From Monarcha castaneiventris obscurior (lineage: Eukaryota; Chordata; Aves; Passeriformes; Monarchidae), in NCBI GenBank assembly GCA_026261815.1, contig JAMPIT010000059.1, forward strand, positions 15,858,001-15,922,000: a DNA stretch of 64,000 bases, in the 5' to 3' direction. Made by a program: the position numbers and the translations under genes. A model generated the notes under the pieces. That model was given only the letters and a program-made list of their open reading frames with translations, was not told the origin of the DNA and did not search any database. Position 1 is the stretch's first letter, and each line of letters opens with the position of its first letter. Below, in pieces: positions 25,901-39,800 of the stretch.

Positions 25901-27856
25901 TTGAAAGCAAAAAAGTAGTAAAGACAGGAAAATGTGAAAGCTGTCTAACATTTTCATTGCTATGTTTTCGTTTTTTTTATTTCCTTAAAGGTCATGTCTA
26001 CATATGTCTCTACATTTACAAAATTATTGTAGTTGAGTACAATCTTTTCCTAACCAAAGAACAGTGTAAACAGTACAGATAGTGGAATGGATTCTGATGT
26101 ATTACTATCACAGTTTTTCTGCCACAGCAATAAAATGAGAATAAGCTATTCCAGCAGAAATGTTTTTATACCAGTTCACCTATACCCACCTTGGAGCGGG
26201 TAGTTTATATAGCGAAAGTGATGCAAACATCACATGTAAACAAACATTTTAAATTCCATCGGTGAAATTGTATCTTACCAACTTCAATATGACTGGGAAT
26301 ACCCAGCTATTCAGTTTTCCCACTCATCAAATAGGATTAACAGTGTTTGCTTACCTCATAGCAGTGCAGGGAAGATTAATTGTTGTCTGCATGTTTTCAA
26401 TCTTTTTAGGATGAAGAGTGCTACACAGACACTAACCACTGCAAAACAAACAGTAATAATCTACAGAACAAGGTATTGCTTAGCTACACCATGCTTTCCT
26501 CTGGAACTGCCAGCTCACAGGCATTAATCTCATCCTGAAATCTAGTAAGTGAATGCTTTCCAGAGTTTAGGTGATTTTTAGGTCTGAGCAAAAGCAACTG
26601 CTGTGCTATGTAGTGTGCAGTGGGTGAAAAAACCCAAACTTACGAAATCATTAATTGTGTCTCTTCCAAAGTGAAGCAGTAATTTTGTAAAAAGACAAAG
26701 TTGCATTCTCCTGCCCTGTCCAAAAGAAACTCCTGGGGCTGCCCCCCACCCATGATAAACATTTGTTACCTCGTACTGGGCAGGACTTCATCTTTCCACT
26801 GAGAAGCAGTAAGGGCTTCCCCTATGGCTTACAGCAAGGACTATTAACCACACAGGTGTCACTGGGTTTTACACAGCAGTGTAAAAATTTAGAAATTTTA
26901 CTCCATAATATTGCAAATCACCAGTTTCATTTTCCCAGAAGTTTTACCGTTAGCAGGCCTTAGAACAAAAATTGCATGTGCTGCAGATCTGGCCTTGAAA
27001 ATGCCATTATACATGAACATGCTTGATGCTAATAATAAAGTGAAAAGGATACAGATAAAAAATTACGAAATTAGTGACCTGTGTCAGAAGAAAAGCAAAG
27101 GGCTTACAGTTGTATTTAATTTCTAATTTTCTTCTTATTTTTGAAAAGTGAAGGGGAAAGCAGGAGTGGCAGGATGTGAGGTTTCCCACGAAACTACAGA
27201 CACAGATCACCAAAGCAACTGTAACATAAAAGAAAAAAATGCTACTGAAGAACAGTCTACAGAAGGAGCAGCTTTGTGTTGTTTGACTCCAACTTTCTTT
27301 TTATACTGAGCGGATTTTTGCTCATACTTAGATGAATAGTTCACTGTTAATTATTTTAAATATACTTCTTTATGTTCAAGAAAAATCTATTGTTATTTGA
27401 TAGAAAAAACAATTTTTCAGTTTATTTTTGTTATTTTATTGTCTTACTAATCAGTGGAAAAATATACAGATATATTTCTTAACATGCTTTTAATAACCAC
27501 TCCATGTAGGACTAATATTCTTCAAGTTTTCATTTAAAACTGCTTTTATTGCTGAGCTCTTCTGCCATTACTTTGTGTAGGGATTTAATCACGATTCTTA
27601 GTGTGCACACAATTTCTGTTAATGCCAATTAATAAGCACTGATTGAAAAAAAGAACCACGTAATTGCTTCTAATTTTCATTTTTCACAGAAATTGTTTCA
27701 GCAAAGTATTTGTTACTTTTATGGTGACATAAATACATTTCCATTAAAGCTAAGTCAACAGCAGAAGATTTATATGAGTATTTTTTTTCCTTTTTCTTCC
27801 CACATTGAATATATAAAACATATTAATTGTGAATTTAATGGAATTTAATAATGTGA

Positions 27857-27889
27857 ATTTTTGTGAATTTAATGGAAATTCACAAAAAT
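27857..27889. repeat. Perfect inverted repeat (14-bp arms, 5-nt loop)
   Basis: The left arm ATTTTTGTGAATTT (27857-27870) is followed by AATGG and the exact reverse complement (27876-27889). The flank also repeats the GTGAATTTAATGGA motif nearby (27828-27841), so the hairpin probably arose within a local duplication. The low GC of the stem argues against a stable functional RNA. Confidence 0.9.
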
Positions 27890-28439
27890 CAATGATCTTG
27901 GACTGATCATGTATTTCCCTGGCATCTGTTGAAGTATGAATTATATCTATTAGGTCTGAAATTATAAAGAAACATGTAATATTCATAGTTTTGTCATTTT
28001 CTCACAGAAGCAAGACCAAAGTTCTAGTGGAATTTCAATTCCCTTGAATTCTGGGGCAAAGTCCAGTGAAGACAGGCCTGGATTTCAGCATGCTTATTTT
28101 GAAGCATTCTGCTGACATGTGTTACTACCTCAATGTGAAAATCTGAGTCAAACAAAAGAAAAGGCTTCTAGAAACAGACAAAGTAGCCAGTTCTGCTGTC
28201 TTATTTCTGATAGCTGTATGGAGAGAGTTAATTGTCAATTCCACTTTTGCAAAAATAGCCTATGTTTGGAGTCATCTGAACAGTAGAAAGCAGGCGTTGC
28301 TTGGACAAAGAACTTCTTCTACTGCTCTTCTGTATGTGGTTTTAAACACATTTCAACTCTTTCTGACGGTTTTATCTTCATATTGCTATACAGTTTTAAT
28401 TTTCTTCTATCCCTGCAAAAAATGATTTTTTCTTGCACC

Positions 28440-28472
28440 ATATATATATATATATGTATATATATATGTATA
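28440..28472. repeat. (TA)n microsatellite
   Basis: Alternating T and A interrupted by two G bases (TATG). Confidence 0.92.
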
Positions 28473-29659
28473 AAACATAAGAAAGATGTAATATTTTCCA
28501 CTTTGTCCAGCAGGGGAACAGTTAAAGATCACCTGGATATTAAATTTTAGTGTTAGGTTTAGGTTTCGCTTTTCTGCTTGGAGTATCATAGACCACAACT
28601 AATATACTACTCTCTTCTAAACAAATGGAAACAGTACTGTATTCTGAACATATATATCTTACAGTAATTTATTAACATGTGTATGTATCCACCTTAAAAT
28701 ATCACATATTACTTGGCAAATGTGCATATATATTTTGGGAGAGTCCTGAATGTTCCTTCTCACAATTCTTTACATTTTTACTGGGGTTTTTTTGTTGTTG
28801 AAAATAAGTTTTCATGGGTGGACTAACTTCATATTGGAAGACTATTTGTCTCTAATATGTATACATAAGTTTGAAGTCTAATTTTTTTTAGGCAGCTTTT
28901 TCCCAAAATAAGAATGTTTAGAGACAAAGAAAATTGGTATAATTTACTCTTTTGTCAATGGGAAATTAAATTGAAAATGGAAGACTAGTATATTATCAAG
29001 CTGTGACTGTTTGTAATTGTGGACATCAATCCCAGCTTTCAGGATAGGCTGTTTTACTTTTTTTTTCCAAAAGGCTTGATATCTACACATATTTATTGTA
29101 AAACACCGAAAGTTTGGCTATGAAGGACTGTGGTGGGGAGCTGATTTATCTTAAAAATGCACAGAAGTCAGTATACTGCTGCTTCTAATCACACATTTCT
29201 CTAAAACTCATTTGATTGTGTTTTTTCAACAGAGTAGAAGATGAAAATCTGTCTCAAGCAGAATGCCAAATTTAGCAGCATGCCAGAGTGGCTCAGGGTA
29301 GGAGAGGCTCAAGTACAAAGGCATCATTCCATACTTTCACAGTTTTTCTCAAGTTTGTAGCACTATTCTGGTGGAAATGTATGTATACATGTACTTCACA
29401 ATGCCATGACAATGACTTTAACAAAAGATAGGAAAGAATAAGCATTTGCTGTGTGAAAATACAAGATAATAATAGATAAATTGTATTATACAGGCATGGT
29501 ATAACAGCGTGTGGGTCCGTGAAGGGTAGCTCCGTTTCCCTGAAATGTCCCTGGCTATGCTGTAAGGCACTGACTCTCAAACACACACTCAAGCTGGATT
29601 GCTCAGCACTACCAGAGGCAAAGAGTCAGGAGGGCTCTCCCATTTGGGTATTCCATGGA

Positions 29660-30029
29660 TGAGGTTTACTGCATCCTGCCGCGAAGGGAGACCAAAGGCA
29701 AAAGAGGGAGCACCCTGCAGGGTCCAGGGTTTATGTGCGGGAGAGAGAGAGCATCAGAACCAATGATCTGAGGGCACGGGAGAGGTACAAAGGTGGGACT
29801 AGGGAATGGGAGCCAGTGGGGAAGCTCTGGGGGTGTGTAAGGTAACAAGCCATTCAGACAGACCCAGTCTGCGTAGCAGCACAAAGCCTCATGGGAGAGA
29901 CTTTTCCTTTCTCACCATGAGGTCAGGGGGTGTTTTTAAACCTCAGAATCAGTCCACCAGCAGGCCCCTGCTATTTCGGGGCTCCTTGGCCCCTCAACCA
30001 TCATAGCTGCTGGCTCAGTCACCTCAACA
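29660..30029 (-). mobile_element. Candidate solo LTR, minus strand
   Basis: This is a GC-richer 370-bp block in AT-rich surroundings. On the minus strand it would begin TGTTGAGGTGACTGAGCC and end GTAAACCTCA, giving TG...CA ends. Flanks are ATGGA (29655-29659) and ATGGT (30030-30034), matching at 4 of 5. A weak TATA-like ACATAAA and a mutated polyadenylation signal (CAGTAAA) lie in order on the minus strand, and a short GA-rich run is at 29741-29752. The signal lies very close to the proposed 3' edge, so the true left boundary may lie further out. Open frames at 29666-29884 and 29806-30006 are not considered genes. Family unknown. Confidence 0.42.
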
Positions 30030-30169
30030 ATGGTAGACTGCAGTTAAAATTGAAAGTTAGTTCTTAACCCACCCCCACTTCCCTCATCATAATTTCTGCT
30101 TTCTAGATGCTCATTGAAGGTGTTATAATTTTACTAAAATGCAATGTTATTAAACTAAAACTTCAGTGC

Positions 30170-30249
30170 TGGGTTTGGTTTGGGTTGGGTTTTTTGTTTG
30201 TTTTTTTTTTTTTTTTTTGGGGGGGGGTTTTTTGTTGGTTTTTTTTGGT
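30170..30249. repeat. G/T-only low-complexity tract
   Basis: Eighty consecutive plus-strand bases are only G or T, including a long T run (about 18 bases), a nine-G run, and GGG blocks spaced by T upstream. The 73-codon frame over it is an artefact of this composition. Confidence 0.92.
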
Positions 30250-31243
30250 CATTTATGCAGTGAAAAAGCATTGGGATTCCTTAAAAACACAGTTTTTCAG
30301 CTTTCATGATGTTACTGTTTTGGTTTAAAAAATGTGTAAAAACCAGGTAAGCAAACATATTAATAGCACATTTTGAGCAGGACCTCTACCATGGAAAGTG
30401 AGACCAGGTCCTGTCTCCCCTCAGAATAAGCTACAAACTACATGACTTTTATCTTCCTGTCTGGGTTAAAAAAAACAAAAGCAGTGGAAATAAACTAAAC
30501 AAATGAATCTATAACTGTTCATAGAATCCATGAATTTGTCTTGAATTGTCTTGCATATTCCTGAACAGAAAATTGCGGTATATGCATAAGACTGGAAGAT
30601 TTGTTTATATCAGCCGTAAGATTATTTGGGTATGTTTTATTTTTTTGCTTTTACCTCTGTTTTTTTCTGTAAAAATATATTGAATATACTTAAAGTATGC
30701 ATTTTGATTTCTTCTATCTTATATATGCTAAGCTTTATTTTGGAAAATAAAAAAATATCTGTAAAGGATATATCTAAAAAAAAAAAAAAGACAGGATTTT
30801 AAGGCACAAGGAGATTCCCAAGTGTTCTGTGGACCTTAAAATGCACATTTTCAAATTAAAGGATGCTGAAAACTGTTGATGAAAATGAGAACCTGGTTTG
30901 TAATCAACCATAAAAAAAAAGGAAAGATCTTTTGATGTGAATCTTACTTTTTAACAACAAAATGAAATTTCTATTCATGTTCTTCAATCCACATGTTCCA
31001 ATACTTATCCAAATATATTTTTTACTCAGAATTCACAAAATTTGCTGTTCTGACTCTAACCACTTTCAGAAAATGCAATTATAAATATTTACACCATTCT
31101 GGTAGCTATTTTGCATGTATTTCAAGAGCCGAATTGCATTAATTTTAACATCTTCCAATTAACTGAAGAAGTTCAGTAATATCCAGTTTAAGAGTTTTTT
31201 TCCCTTCTTCTCAAGTGAAACCACCTGGTATCTATTCTTCTTC

Positions 31244-31262
31244 TTTTTTTTTTTTTTTTTTT
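31244..31262. repeat. Poly-T run
   Basis: Nineteen consecutive T, preceded by TTC units. Confidence 0.9.
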
Positions 31263-33128
31263 GGTCATTATTTGTAAATCAGTGTTTGCAGGATTTGGAA
31301 AGAAGTATGCTAGTAAGAAGAGCAACATGAAAAACATTAGAATGAAGAAGCTAATACCTAAATTTATTCAGAATAAATCATGTCAAAAAAAGCTACCACA
31401 TTTTTAACAAAATACGGCATATTCAGGAATCATCAATAAGGAATGAGCAACTATTTATAGTCTCTAGATTTATTTTTTCACTTGTAATAATTGGTTTCAC
31501 TGCCCTTTAGTAATTGGTTATTTATTTGAAAATCAGAATAAAAGAAAAGCCAGATTCATTCACAGAAATGACTTCCAAAGCATCTCTTCATCTTTATGGA
31601 TGAAGAAAATACTCAAGAGCACAGACAAGTGTATTTCTATTAAATGAAAACTTGAACAACTGAACAGGATGTTCAGTAAAGCTTTGTGTCTAACAGAAGA
31701 ACCTTTTGTCTTCTAACTTATTGAACTTATTCCTGATTTCACACCACGCTTCTGCAATATTTTGGGGGGGCTTTGGAGCATTTTTTTGTTTGTTTGGTGG
31801 TGTTGTTGCTGTTGTGTTGTTATTGTTTTGGATTTTTTTCCCAATATTCTTTTTTCTGATTAACATTCCAAAGTCCTATTTTTGAAGTATTGAAAGAGAG
31901 AAGAAGTATGGAAAACTTTTAAGGTGGAAAATTAGTTATCTAACCAAGATGCTTAGACAGAAAAAGAGGTGAAAATAACTAAATTAATTTCAAAATGGCA
32001 TAACCAAGTTTTGCATATAAGGTTAGCACATAACAGCACAATATAAATACAACTCTGTGTGCTCAGGGCAGGGTACCAGATACCTTCCCTTACTGTACTT
32101 TGTCAGAGCATATGAACAATTTTGCAGTATAGCTGGGACTTATGCACAGAGAAGTGCACATGCTTTGTACATAAGTGGAGCAGGATATGCTTTCCCCAAA
32201 CCCTTGAAGCCTCCTGTGAATCTCTTGATATTTTTTTGCAACAGGCATTAGTTCAGTTGCAGTTCTCAGTTTGTTGCCAGCTTTCTGAACACACCTGCCA
32301 GGTGTAGGTCGGGCACATGGTGGAAATAAACACAGAAATTTTGTTAAAATATTCCTAAACTAAGATCCCTGCTATAGCAAAGTATGAAACTGAATCATTA
32401 CAGGTACAGGTCTAAAAACCCCTAGCTGATTTCCTTTATTGGACTGAAAACCATACCTGGCCCTTGAATAAACAGAGTAGCAATGACTCATCCAGCCCTT
32501 CAGGTTTCTGTGATTCCTTTCCAAACCCACATTTGAAAGCATGGGCAATATTATCTCTGTGACCAAAAAAAATTTCCTCCCCCTGCAAATCAAGATAGTG
32601 AGGGACATATTTTTAAACTTAGAAAATAAACATTGGACTTCAGTTGCAGGATCCCCACATATTTGCAATGACTAATAGAGGATGGAAATTATGTGGGCAG
32701 ATGACTTCAGGGATACAGCTATAAAAATGGCAGAAGCTTAAGAGATGCTGATATTGGAAAGGAAGACACCCTTAGAGAGAACTATAGAACTTGGAAAGTC
32801 ATGGTTATAGGACAAATGCTTACAACTCTCATTGTTCTTTTTCCAGCCCTCACTCTGTAATGTCCCCCAGAGGAAATGATTCCTTTTAGCTATACAGGAT
32901 TTCGAACAGTTAAAAGATGGAAAGCAGAGAAAGAAGAAAAAAAATATATTTTCAAGGTTCAAATCTATCTCCAAAGCTAAATTTACTATGGTCTTCCTTC
33001 TGAGCAATTATTTATAAAAAGACAAATCCATCAACAAAAAACCCCCACCACCAAACCTTTATTCATGCCCAACTGAGGATATTAGCTTTCTGAAGCTTTT
33101 TAAAGCTGTTTCTCCAGCTTCATAGAAA

Positions 33129-33145
33129 AGTGCATGGCATGCACT
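33129..33145. repeat. Short palindrome AGTGCATG-G-CATGCACT
   Basis: Perfect 8-bp arms separated by one base. It is alternating purine/pyrimidine in the core. Function unknown. Confidence 0.85.
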
Positions 33146-36100
33146 GCATAGTCCCGGTCTAATCAAAAGTTATTTCATTAAAAAATTGCTGCATAGGTGT
33201 TTTTTTCCAGTAGACTACACACAGCATTTTAAGTTATCTATCACTTTTTCCCTTTGGATTTTACCGCTTACAAATGGAGTTTCATGCTTCATGAAACAAA
33301 GACTTTCAGGCTGCTTAGGGAACCACAAGCAACAGGACAGGAAGATGACAATCTGAGGTAGAATCTGAAATCCCAGACAAAAGCACATCAGTCTGGGAGT
33401 CCAACACCTCCAGCGCCCACCCCACAGGAGTGAGGAATAGCAGATTCTGTGATTTCACTGTGAGGTTCTTTACAGCACTACAAATCACTAGCTCTGTGCA
33501 TCATGCTGACCCAGCTCCCAGAGTCACAATATTTTAGAAAAGATTGGCTGTTTCACACTCTTAAGGTGCCCTATTATTTTTGGAACAAGTGTTGCTATTT
33601 CTTGTGTTTGGTAGAACAGTATTCATCCAGCTGCATAGTCCTGTCCCCAGTGACGCCCAGGGATGACTCCCTTTGAGAGGATAACAAAGAGGGCTGCTAA
33701 GAATAACATGAATGAAAAAAATTATTTCTGCCCCAATGAGCAGAGCATTGCATACCCTAAGGGAAGTGCACAATTGCTGTGTTGACTCACTGAAAAGCAA
33801 GAGAATTCAGATTGTCTTGAGAGAATGAACCTCTGGTATCCCAACATGCACATAACACATGCTTGCTCCTTTCCTCTTCAATCCAGTTCACTGCCTCATC
33901 TTTTCCTGGAATGAATACTGAGTAGCAACTGAATTTGCATGCTTTGTTTCCCGTTAAACAAAAATAATAATAAAGAATTCTCTGAACTCATTCAGATAGA
34001 GGGAAATACAAATTCCTCACACAGAAACAAAAAGTACTGAATAAAAATTATTTTTTAAATATGCAGTTGTGTTCTACAGTCAAGCATTGCCTATGCTACT
34101 GAATTGGTTGATGTGGCATTGCAGTGATGCTATGGAGGTAGTTGAATCCATGCACTTTTAAGCTCCTGAGCGGCCACCCTGGAGCAAAGCTAACAGGATA
34201 AATCAGAAGTTACTTCAAGATGAGGAATAATTAAATTCACAGTGCTGGGTAATGTAAGAGAAGGAAGTGAGCAGTCATGCAGCCAGAGCAAAAATAATTG
34301 TTCACACAAATGCAAGGCACAGCAAATGGTTAACCTGAAGATACACACGAAGAGCCCTAAGATGACAGCAAAGTTACAGATTCATGTTTGACATAACATG
34401 GAGTTGTTTTATACATTGCTGTGAAGGTTTCTGTACAAACAATATACTATGGGTATGCAGTGGGTTGCACATTTTACATTGAGTGGTCTTGATGGTGTTT
34501 TTTCTCATCCAATCACTGACCTAATGTCTGGCCTCTGGAAAACAGTTCATAGCTTCCCAATGCTGAGGATGAAACAGGGAGCAGGCACTGCTTGGGTCTG
34601 TTCTTCACAGTATGTCTGCTGGCTGGGCCCTACTGGCACACCCATCACCATGTAGCCTGTCTCCCTCATAAGCAGTCATTTTTATATACAGAGAAAGCAG
34701 TGTGAAAGGAACCAGACTAAACTCTTTTCCAAAGGGACACTTTATGTCTATATTCCCATAGGAGTTATGACTGCTCTTAGAGGTCTCACACTCCATTGAA
34801 CTCATATGATTGAAATTGCTCTCTCCACAAAGGTCTCAGATAACCCTTTATTTCCTACCTTTTACTTCTGCCGCCGTATTTTGGGTGGCCTAAACTGATC
34901 TGTGGACAGTTTCTCCATGACCCAGTATCATCACCTCTTCTGTGCTGACACCTGAGAGCACCATGCCAATGGTACAGCATCTGGACCATGTGGCAAAGGG
35001 GCCCAAGGGCGCAGGACTCACAGCAGCACTCACCTCAAATGACATAATTGACCTTGGTCATGGCGATAACATTTGGGCATGTCACTGTTGGTAGTTTAAT
35101 AATTTCTTAAGGAAATAAATAAATTAATCAAATTATAATAACAGATTTGCTATTTGAATATCCCCATGTCTATTTCAGCACAGTACAAAACACGGGTATT
35201 AGAATGATTTTCATGTACTTTATTTCTGAGGAAAGAGATATTCTCTCCTGCGCCCAGTAAAAAAAGATTAAAAAAAAAAAAAAATCAGGCTTTCACAAAC
35301 TGCAGTTCAAATCTTGAATTAAACATGACTGATTTTCTGTCTTACTTTAGTGGTAAAAATTCGTGGAGATTTCAGTAGGAGCTTGCAGCACACATCAAAA
35401 CATACATATCTACTTGTTTGGATTCCCACAGACTTGCTTAATTCCCATTGAGTGACTAGAAACATTCTGATTGACTTAAATAGCTTTTTGATCCATACTA
35501 GTCTCCCTTGGAGCAGCCACATTCTGTTGAATGAGAACTAGCCCCCTAAGGGTTATCACAGCGTGCATCTATATACTTGTTTCATTAAACTTTTTCTTCC
35601 CTGCCAGCGCCATTAACTTTTTGAAATTGTACTAAGGGTTCTTTTGCTAATCATAAACCTTAATCCTAATTTCTCTCTACAGCCAACTAATTCCAGATAC
35701 AAAGATATTTTGATTAAAATTATAAAAGACACTTTGCACAAGAAAATCTACTAGAAAAGTATTACACATTCAGAAATTCACTGGTATCTTTTAGTCAACA
35801 TTATTTTCCTTTATGTTAATAGTTTTGTTCCCTGCCTTTTTAAAGTATTGACTTTACCTAGGTATTCCTCTCAAATGGAACAAAACATTAGATTAGAAAG
35901 AGTAATGGCCACCTGCCTACTACTTCCACGAGCAAATGCAGTATAAATTGACCAAAACCAGTTTGTACAGTGCTCTGTGCTTGCAAGATGAAAATTTATA
36001 AATTTGGACCCTTTCTATTTACAAGAAGTACTCAAAAAAGAAATCTATTATTGGCATTTGGCTGTTAGAAAGCATTACAATCAGGAATAGAGATGCGAGA

Positions 36101-36800
36101 AAACTGGTTTCTGTACTGGACACGGTCCAATGTTTATGCTTAGTTTATTCTACTTTTTCTGAGCAGAAATTTGCCACATTTTGGGGCAGTTCATAGTTTT
36201 TCATGACATGGAAAGCAACAGATAATTTTCTTCTATCAGATGCTAGCAAAAGAAAGACTTCTAAAATATTACCATTAGTCTTGTAATCCCTAAACCAATC
36301 TTTCACTTTTCAAACAATACAATAATCATATTCATATTAATATTTCAGCATTAAAAATTTTATCTCCTCAGGATTATCTCCCCTTCTAACAGCACATTTT
36401 ATAAGTCTATCACAGTTTTTCACTTTCTAAGGTCTTTGACACTAGAATCCTTTAAATAACAAGATGAATACATTTTAATTAAAAAACTTCAGAAAATTGC
36501 AGTATCCTATAATTGTTGATGATCTACCCTGTCTAGGCCACGGTGATGTCACAGCGGTGTCATATTGGATGATATAGCTGTTTTTCATGCAAGTTATTGC
36601 ATCTCCTCCAAAGATGCACCTTTCATATAATGACAATATGGACTTTGTTACCAGTCCAATTATAAAAATTTTGTTATTTTTTTCCTTTTGTAAATTCTTG
36701 AAAAATTTGCAGTTTACTGCACCTAGACTTATTTCTTTTTTACTTTTTCCTCTGAGGCAAACATGGTTAAATTGTGTTATTTAGCCTTGTATTGTATTAT

Positions 36801-36813
36801 GAACATTATGTTC
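36801..36813. promoter_or_regulatory. Steroid-receptor-like palindrome (possible GRE)
   Basis: GAACA-TTA-TGTTC is a perfect inverted repeat with a 3-base spacer, the core layout of glucocorticoid, androgen and progesterone receptor elements. It is embedded between two copies of ATTGTATTATGAA (36791-36803 and about 36814-36826). Binding is not shown; a match this strict is uncommon by chance, but one in 64 kb is possible. Confidence 0.3.
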
Positions 36814-39800
36814 ATTGTATTATGAAAAAGTATGACTTGTTCATAACTGCACTGTATTTGGAACTGCAAGGCTCTTCTCAGAAAATAGTTGTAAAGGGAA
36901 GGGAGAAGTTTTCAACTCTCCTGCAAGAACGCAAATGCACATGATGGGCATATACACAAAATGCATCAGCTCCCACCCAAAGAAAAAAATGCTTTAGTGG
37001 AGTCTCTAGCAGATGCAGACACCAGGCCACATCCAGACTAGAGGCTTAAATGCTAATCCCTAATATACACTGAAGTTTTCCATGTGGAAAAGTAATTTAT
37101 GAAATTGTCTACATTTCTATTTAGACTGTTTGAAATGAGCATTTCATTTTTAATAATATTTTTAGAACATAACACAATTCTTTTCAACTGAAAATGAAAA
37201 AAAAAAGTTTATTTAGAGTTCCATTTAGAATTCCATTTTACACTTTATCTTCTTTTTCTTCATTTGACTGAGAAAAAGAAAGAAAAATAAGAGTGCGAAA
37301 AAATTTTTCTCGTACAACTTTTTACATTTTTTTAAAAAACCTCTGTTTTCTGGGTTATCCCAGCTGGAAGCCAAAAAGTATGGAAAGTAGCTCTTTTCCC
37401 ATTTTCTCCTTTGCCTTGCTTGCTTCAATACACTTAATTGATAGCAACTGACTTTTCCAAAAGAATTAATGCAGCAGGGGCAGGGGAAGGTGATATCCAC
37501 AGTGTGGATAGTCATAACAAGGCCTGGAATCCCTTTGGACAGCATTTTAAACCGGAAAAGGACAGAAAAACCTGATAATGATCACTATTCATTGCCATTG
37601 CTGTCTGAAAGCAGATTATCTACCTGAAAGCTAAAGTATGTGTAGCAAAAAATACTTGGTAGAAGTTACTATGCATCATCTATAATCAAGCATATGACTG
37701 TGATATTCTGCTAAATTCTATTTATGTGTACCATATTATATCTAGAAATGACATTGTTTGAGTACACAAGGTAGCTCCAAGTAGATTAGTGTTGCACTTT
37801 TCTTTTTTGTAAATACAAAAATATAATGGACATTTTATGAGTATTTGGTCCATTAAATGAGAAATCTTAATCTTTGGCCCTGCTTTCACTTCACAATTAA
37901 AAAAAAAAAGTGATGTTAATTGCAAAATTTTATTTGTTTAGGTTATAAAATATTGGTCAAGAATAAGGCAAGGCAAACCATAGGCCAGTTTCCAAGCTGT
38001 GTGATATTTTTCCACCCATGAAATTGTTGCTTATTTGCATACATATTGTATACTTTAAAGCACAGTTTCTTCTACCAAATGTCAAACGTGTGTCTCAGTA
38101 TGCCAAAGTATGATGAGCCGTGCTTTCAGAATAAAAAGCATAATTACAGAACAATTGCAACCTGTGGTACACAGATCAATGCATTGCAGCTGAGCTACCT
38201 CCTGCACCTACCAGCAAACGTGTATCAGTCCCCTGGGCCCTGCCAGAGCATAGAAAAGAAAGCCAAAACCCTGTAGTCTATTAGGAATACAAATTCAATA
38301 TATTTCTCGTAATTACTTTTTAATTTCCATCTCATTTATGTATAGATACTACAGAAGGAAAAAGAGTTCTATTCACTATTCTGCCGTTGTCTTGCTTATT
38401 TGACCTTAGTCATATTACAATTACTCTGTTGCTTAATTGATTCTTCTGCATCATATGCATAATTAAAACTACTTGTCTTTCAGGTGTTAAGTGGACCTAA
38501 GATTGCCTTTTGTACTGTAAGAGAAATGTTTTAAAGAAGAAGCTCAAATGAATATTATTTTTAATGTTCAAGTTGTTACTTTAGAGTTCTGATTTACTAA
38601 ATTATTTAATTTTGTCCGTGAGCTACATAATGCTTTAAAATGTTCAATTCTAATGCAATTTAACTTAAGCTTTCTTTTTAATACTAGAAATATTTTTCTT
38701 CTTTTGTTCAGCCAATGAAAAAGAGGAGCCCACAGGCTAGGAAAAATGTTGTTTTGTCTTTCTTTCCTAATACTGGTCTGTACGATATTGTCCTGCCTAT
38801 TGAAAGAAAGGCCTCATTTAGAAGTTTTATATGAGTCAAATAGGATTGTAGAGTATAGATCAAATTGTACAGAATCTTCCTGGAAGTTAAGACAATGGAA
38901 ATCAATGACCATTATAGGAGTAATTTATATAGAGAAATAATCCTTTTTTTCCTATGGATTGGATCTTACTTTATTAAATGTACCTATTGACTTCTATGTG
39001 GTCATCTATACACTAAGGAAATAATTGCATGGAGATTTTATTGTGCCTTATTGTGCAGTCTCACACCAAATACAGACAACCAAAATATCCAAGACTCTCT
39101 AGGATTTGAAAAAGAGTAAGCAAGTACAAAGGGCAAAGAGGCTGAATATAATATATAATGACTAGATACTAAATACAGAACATATAAATTTTGGTATATT
39201 ATGTATTCTGTAATGAATGGTAAGACAGATGAGTGGATAGCACAGTTGTTGTTACTACACTCAATACTTACATTAAATTTTACTTTGAAATGCTGACCCT
39301 GCCGTTTCTCTTGTGGATAAATTATACCTCATTGCCAGTTTTGTGCTTGAAGCAGTCTTCAAAGGAAAATATCATTCTAGATGCACTGTATGTACGACAA
39401 GATGTAAATCAAGTCTTCTGTCTTGATTCTCTTGTTTTTCCTCCTTGTGGTCCTCTGCAAAGCAGCAGTATCTTGTCAAGATAAGTCACCTCTGTCACTC
39501 AGCCTTCATCTTTGTGATAGCAGTCAAAAATATCCAAGAGTGAAATGCAGAAGGCTCTTCTGCAGACAGAATACAATATCGGTGCTGTCTGTTCATGTGC
39601 TTACTTATCAGCTGAATTTACTAAATACAGATTATGCTGTGTATCAAATACGAAGTCATCCAGGAAAATAATGCATGACAATTGGTCAAAAATGAGAATT
39701 AATGTAAGTGTTAATGGGTATTTCACAGATATATGATTCAACCATGAAAGGGTCAACTACCACGAATCCTCATACTATAAGAAAATTTTTACAGAAATAG

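Larger units (their letters stand above)
22932..29654. other. Gene-free AT-rich stretch
   Basis: About 6.7 kb without a recognised gene. It contains a triple GTGAAAAA run (23099-23124), a slightly GC-richer patch at 25060-25350, a 14-bp-arm hairpin (27857-27889) and a TA microsatellite (28440-28472). Open frames of up to 106 codons (23227-23547 and 25086-25406) show no domain I recognise. Confidence 0.5.

Noticed and set aside
32940..32975. GGTTCAAATCT, resembling a tRNA B box
   Set aside because: No A box at the right distance upstream and no foldable cloverleaf around it.
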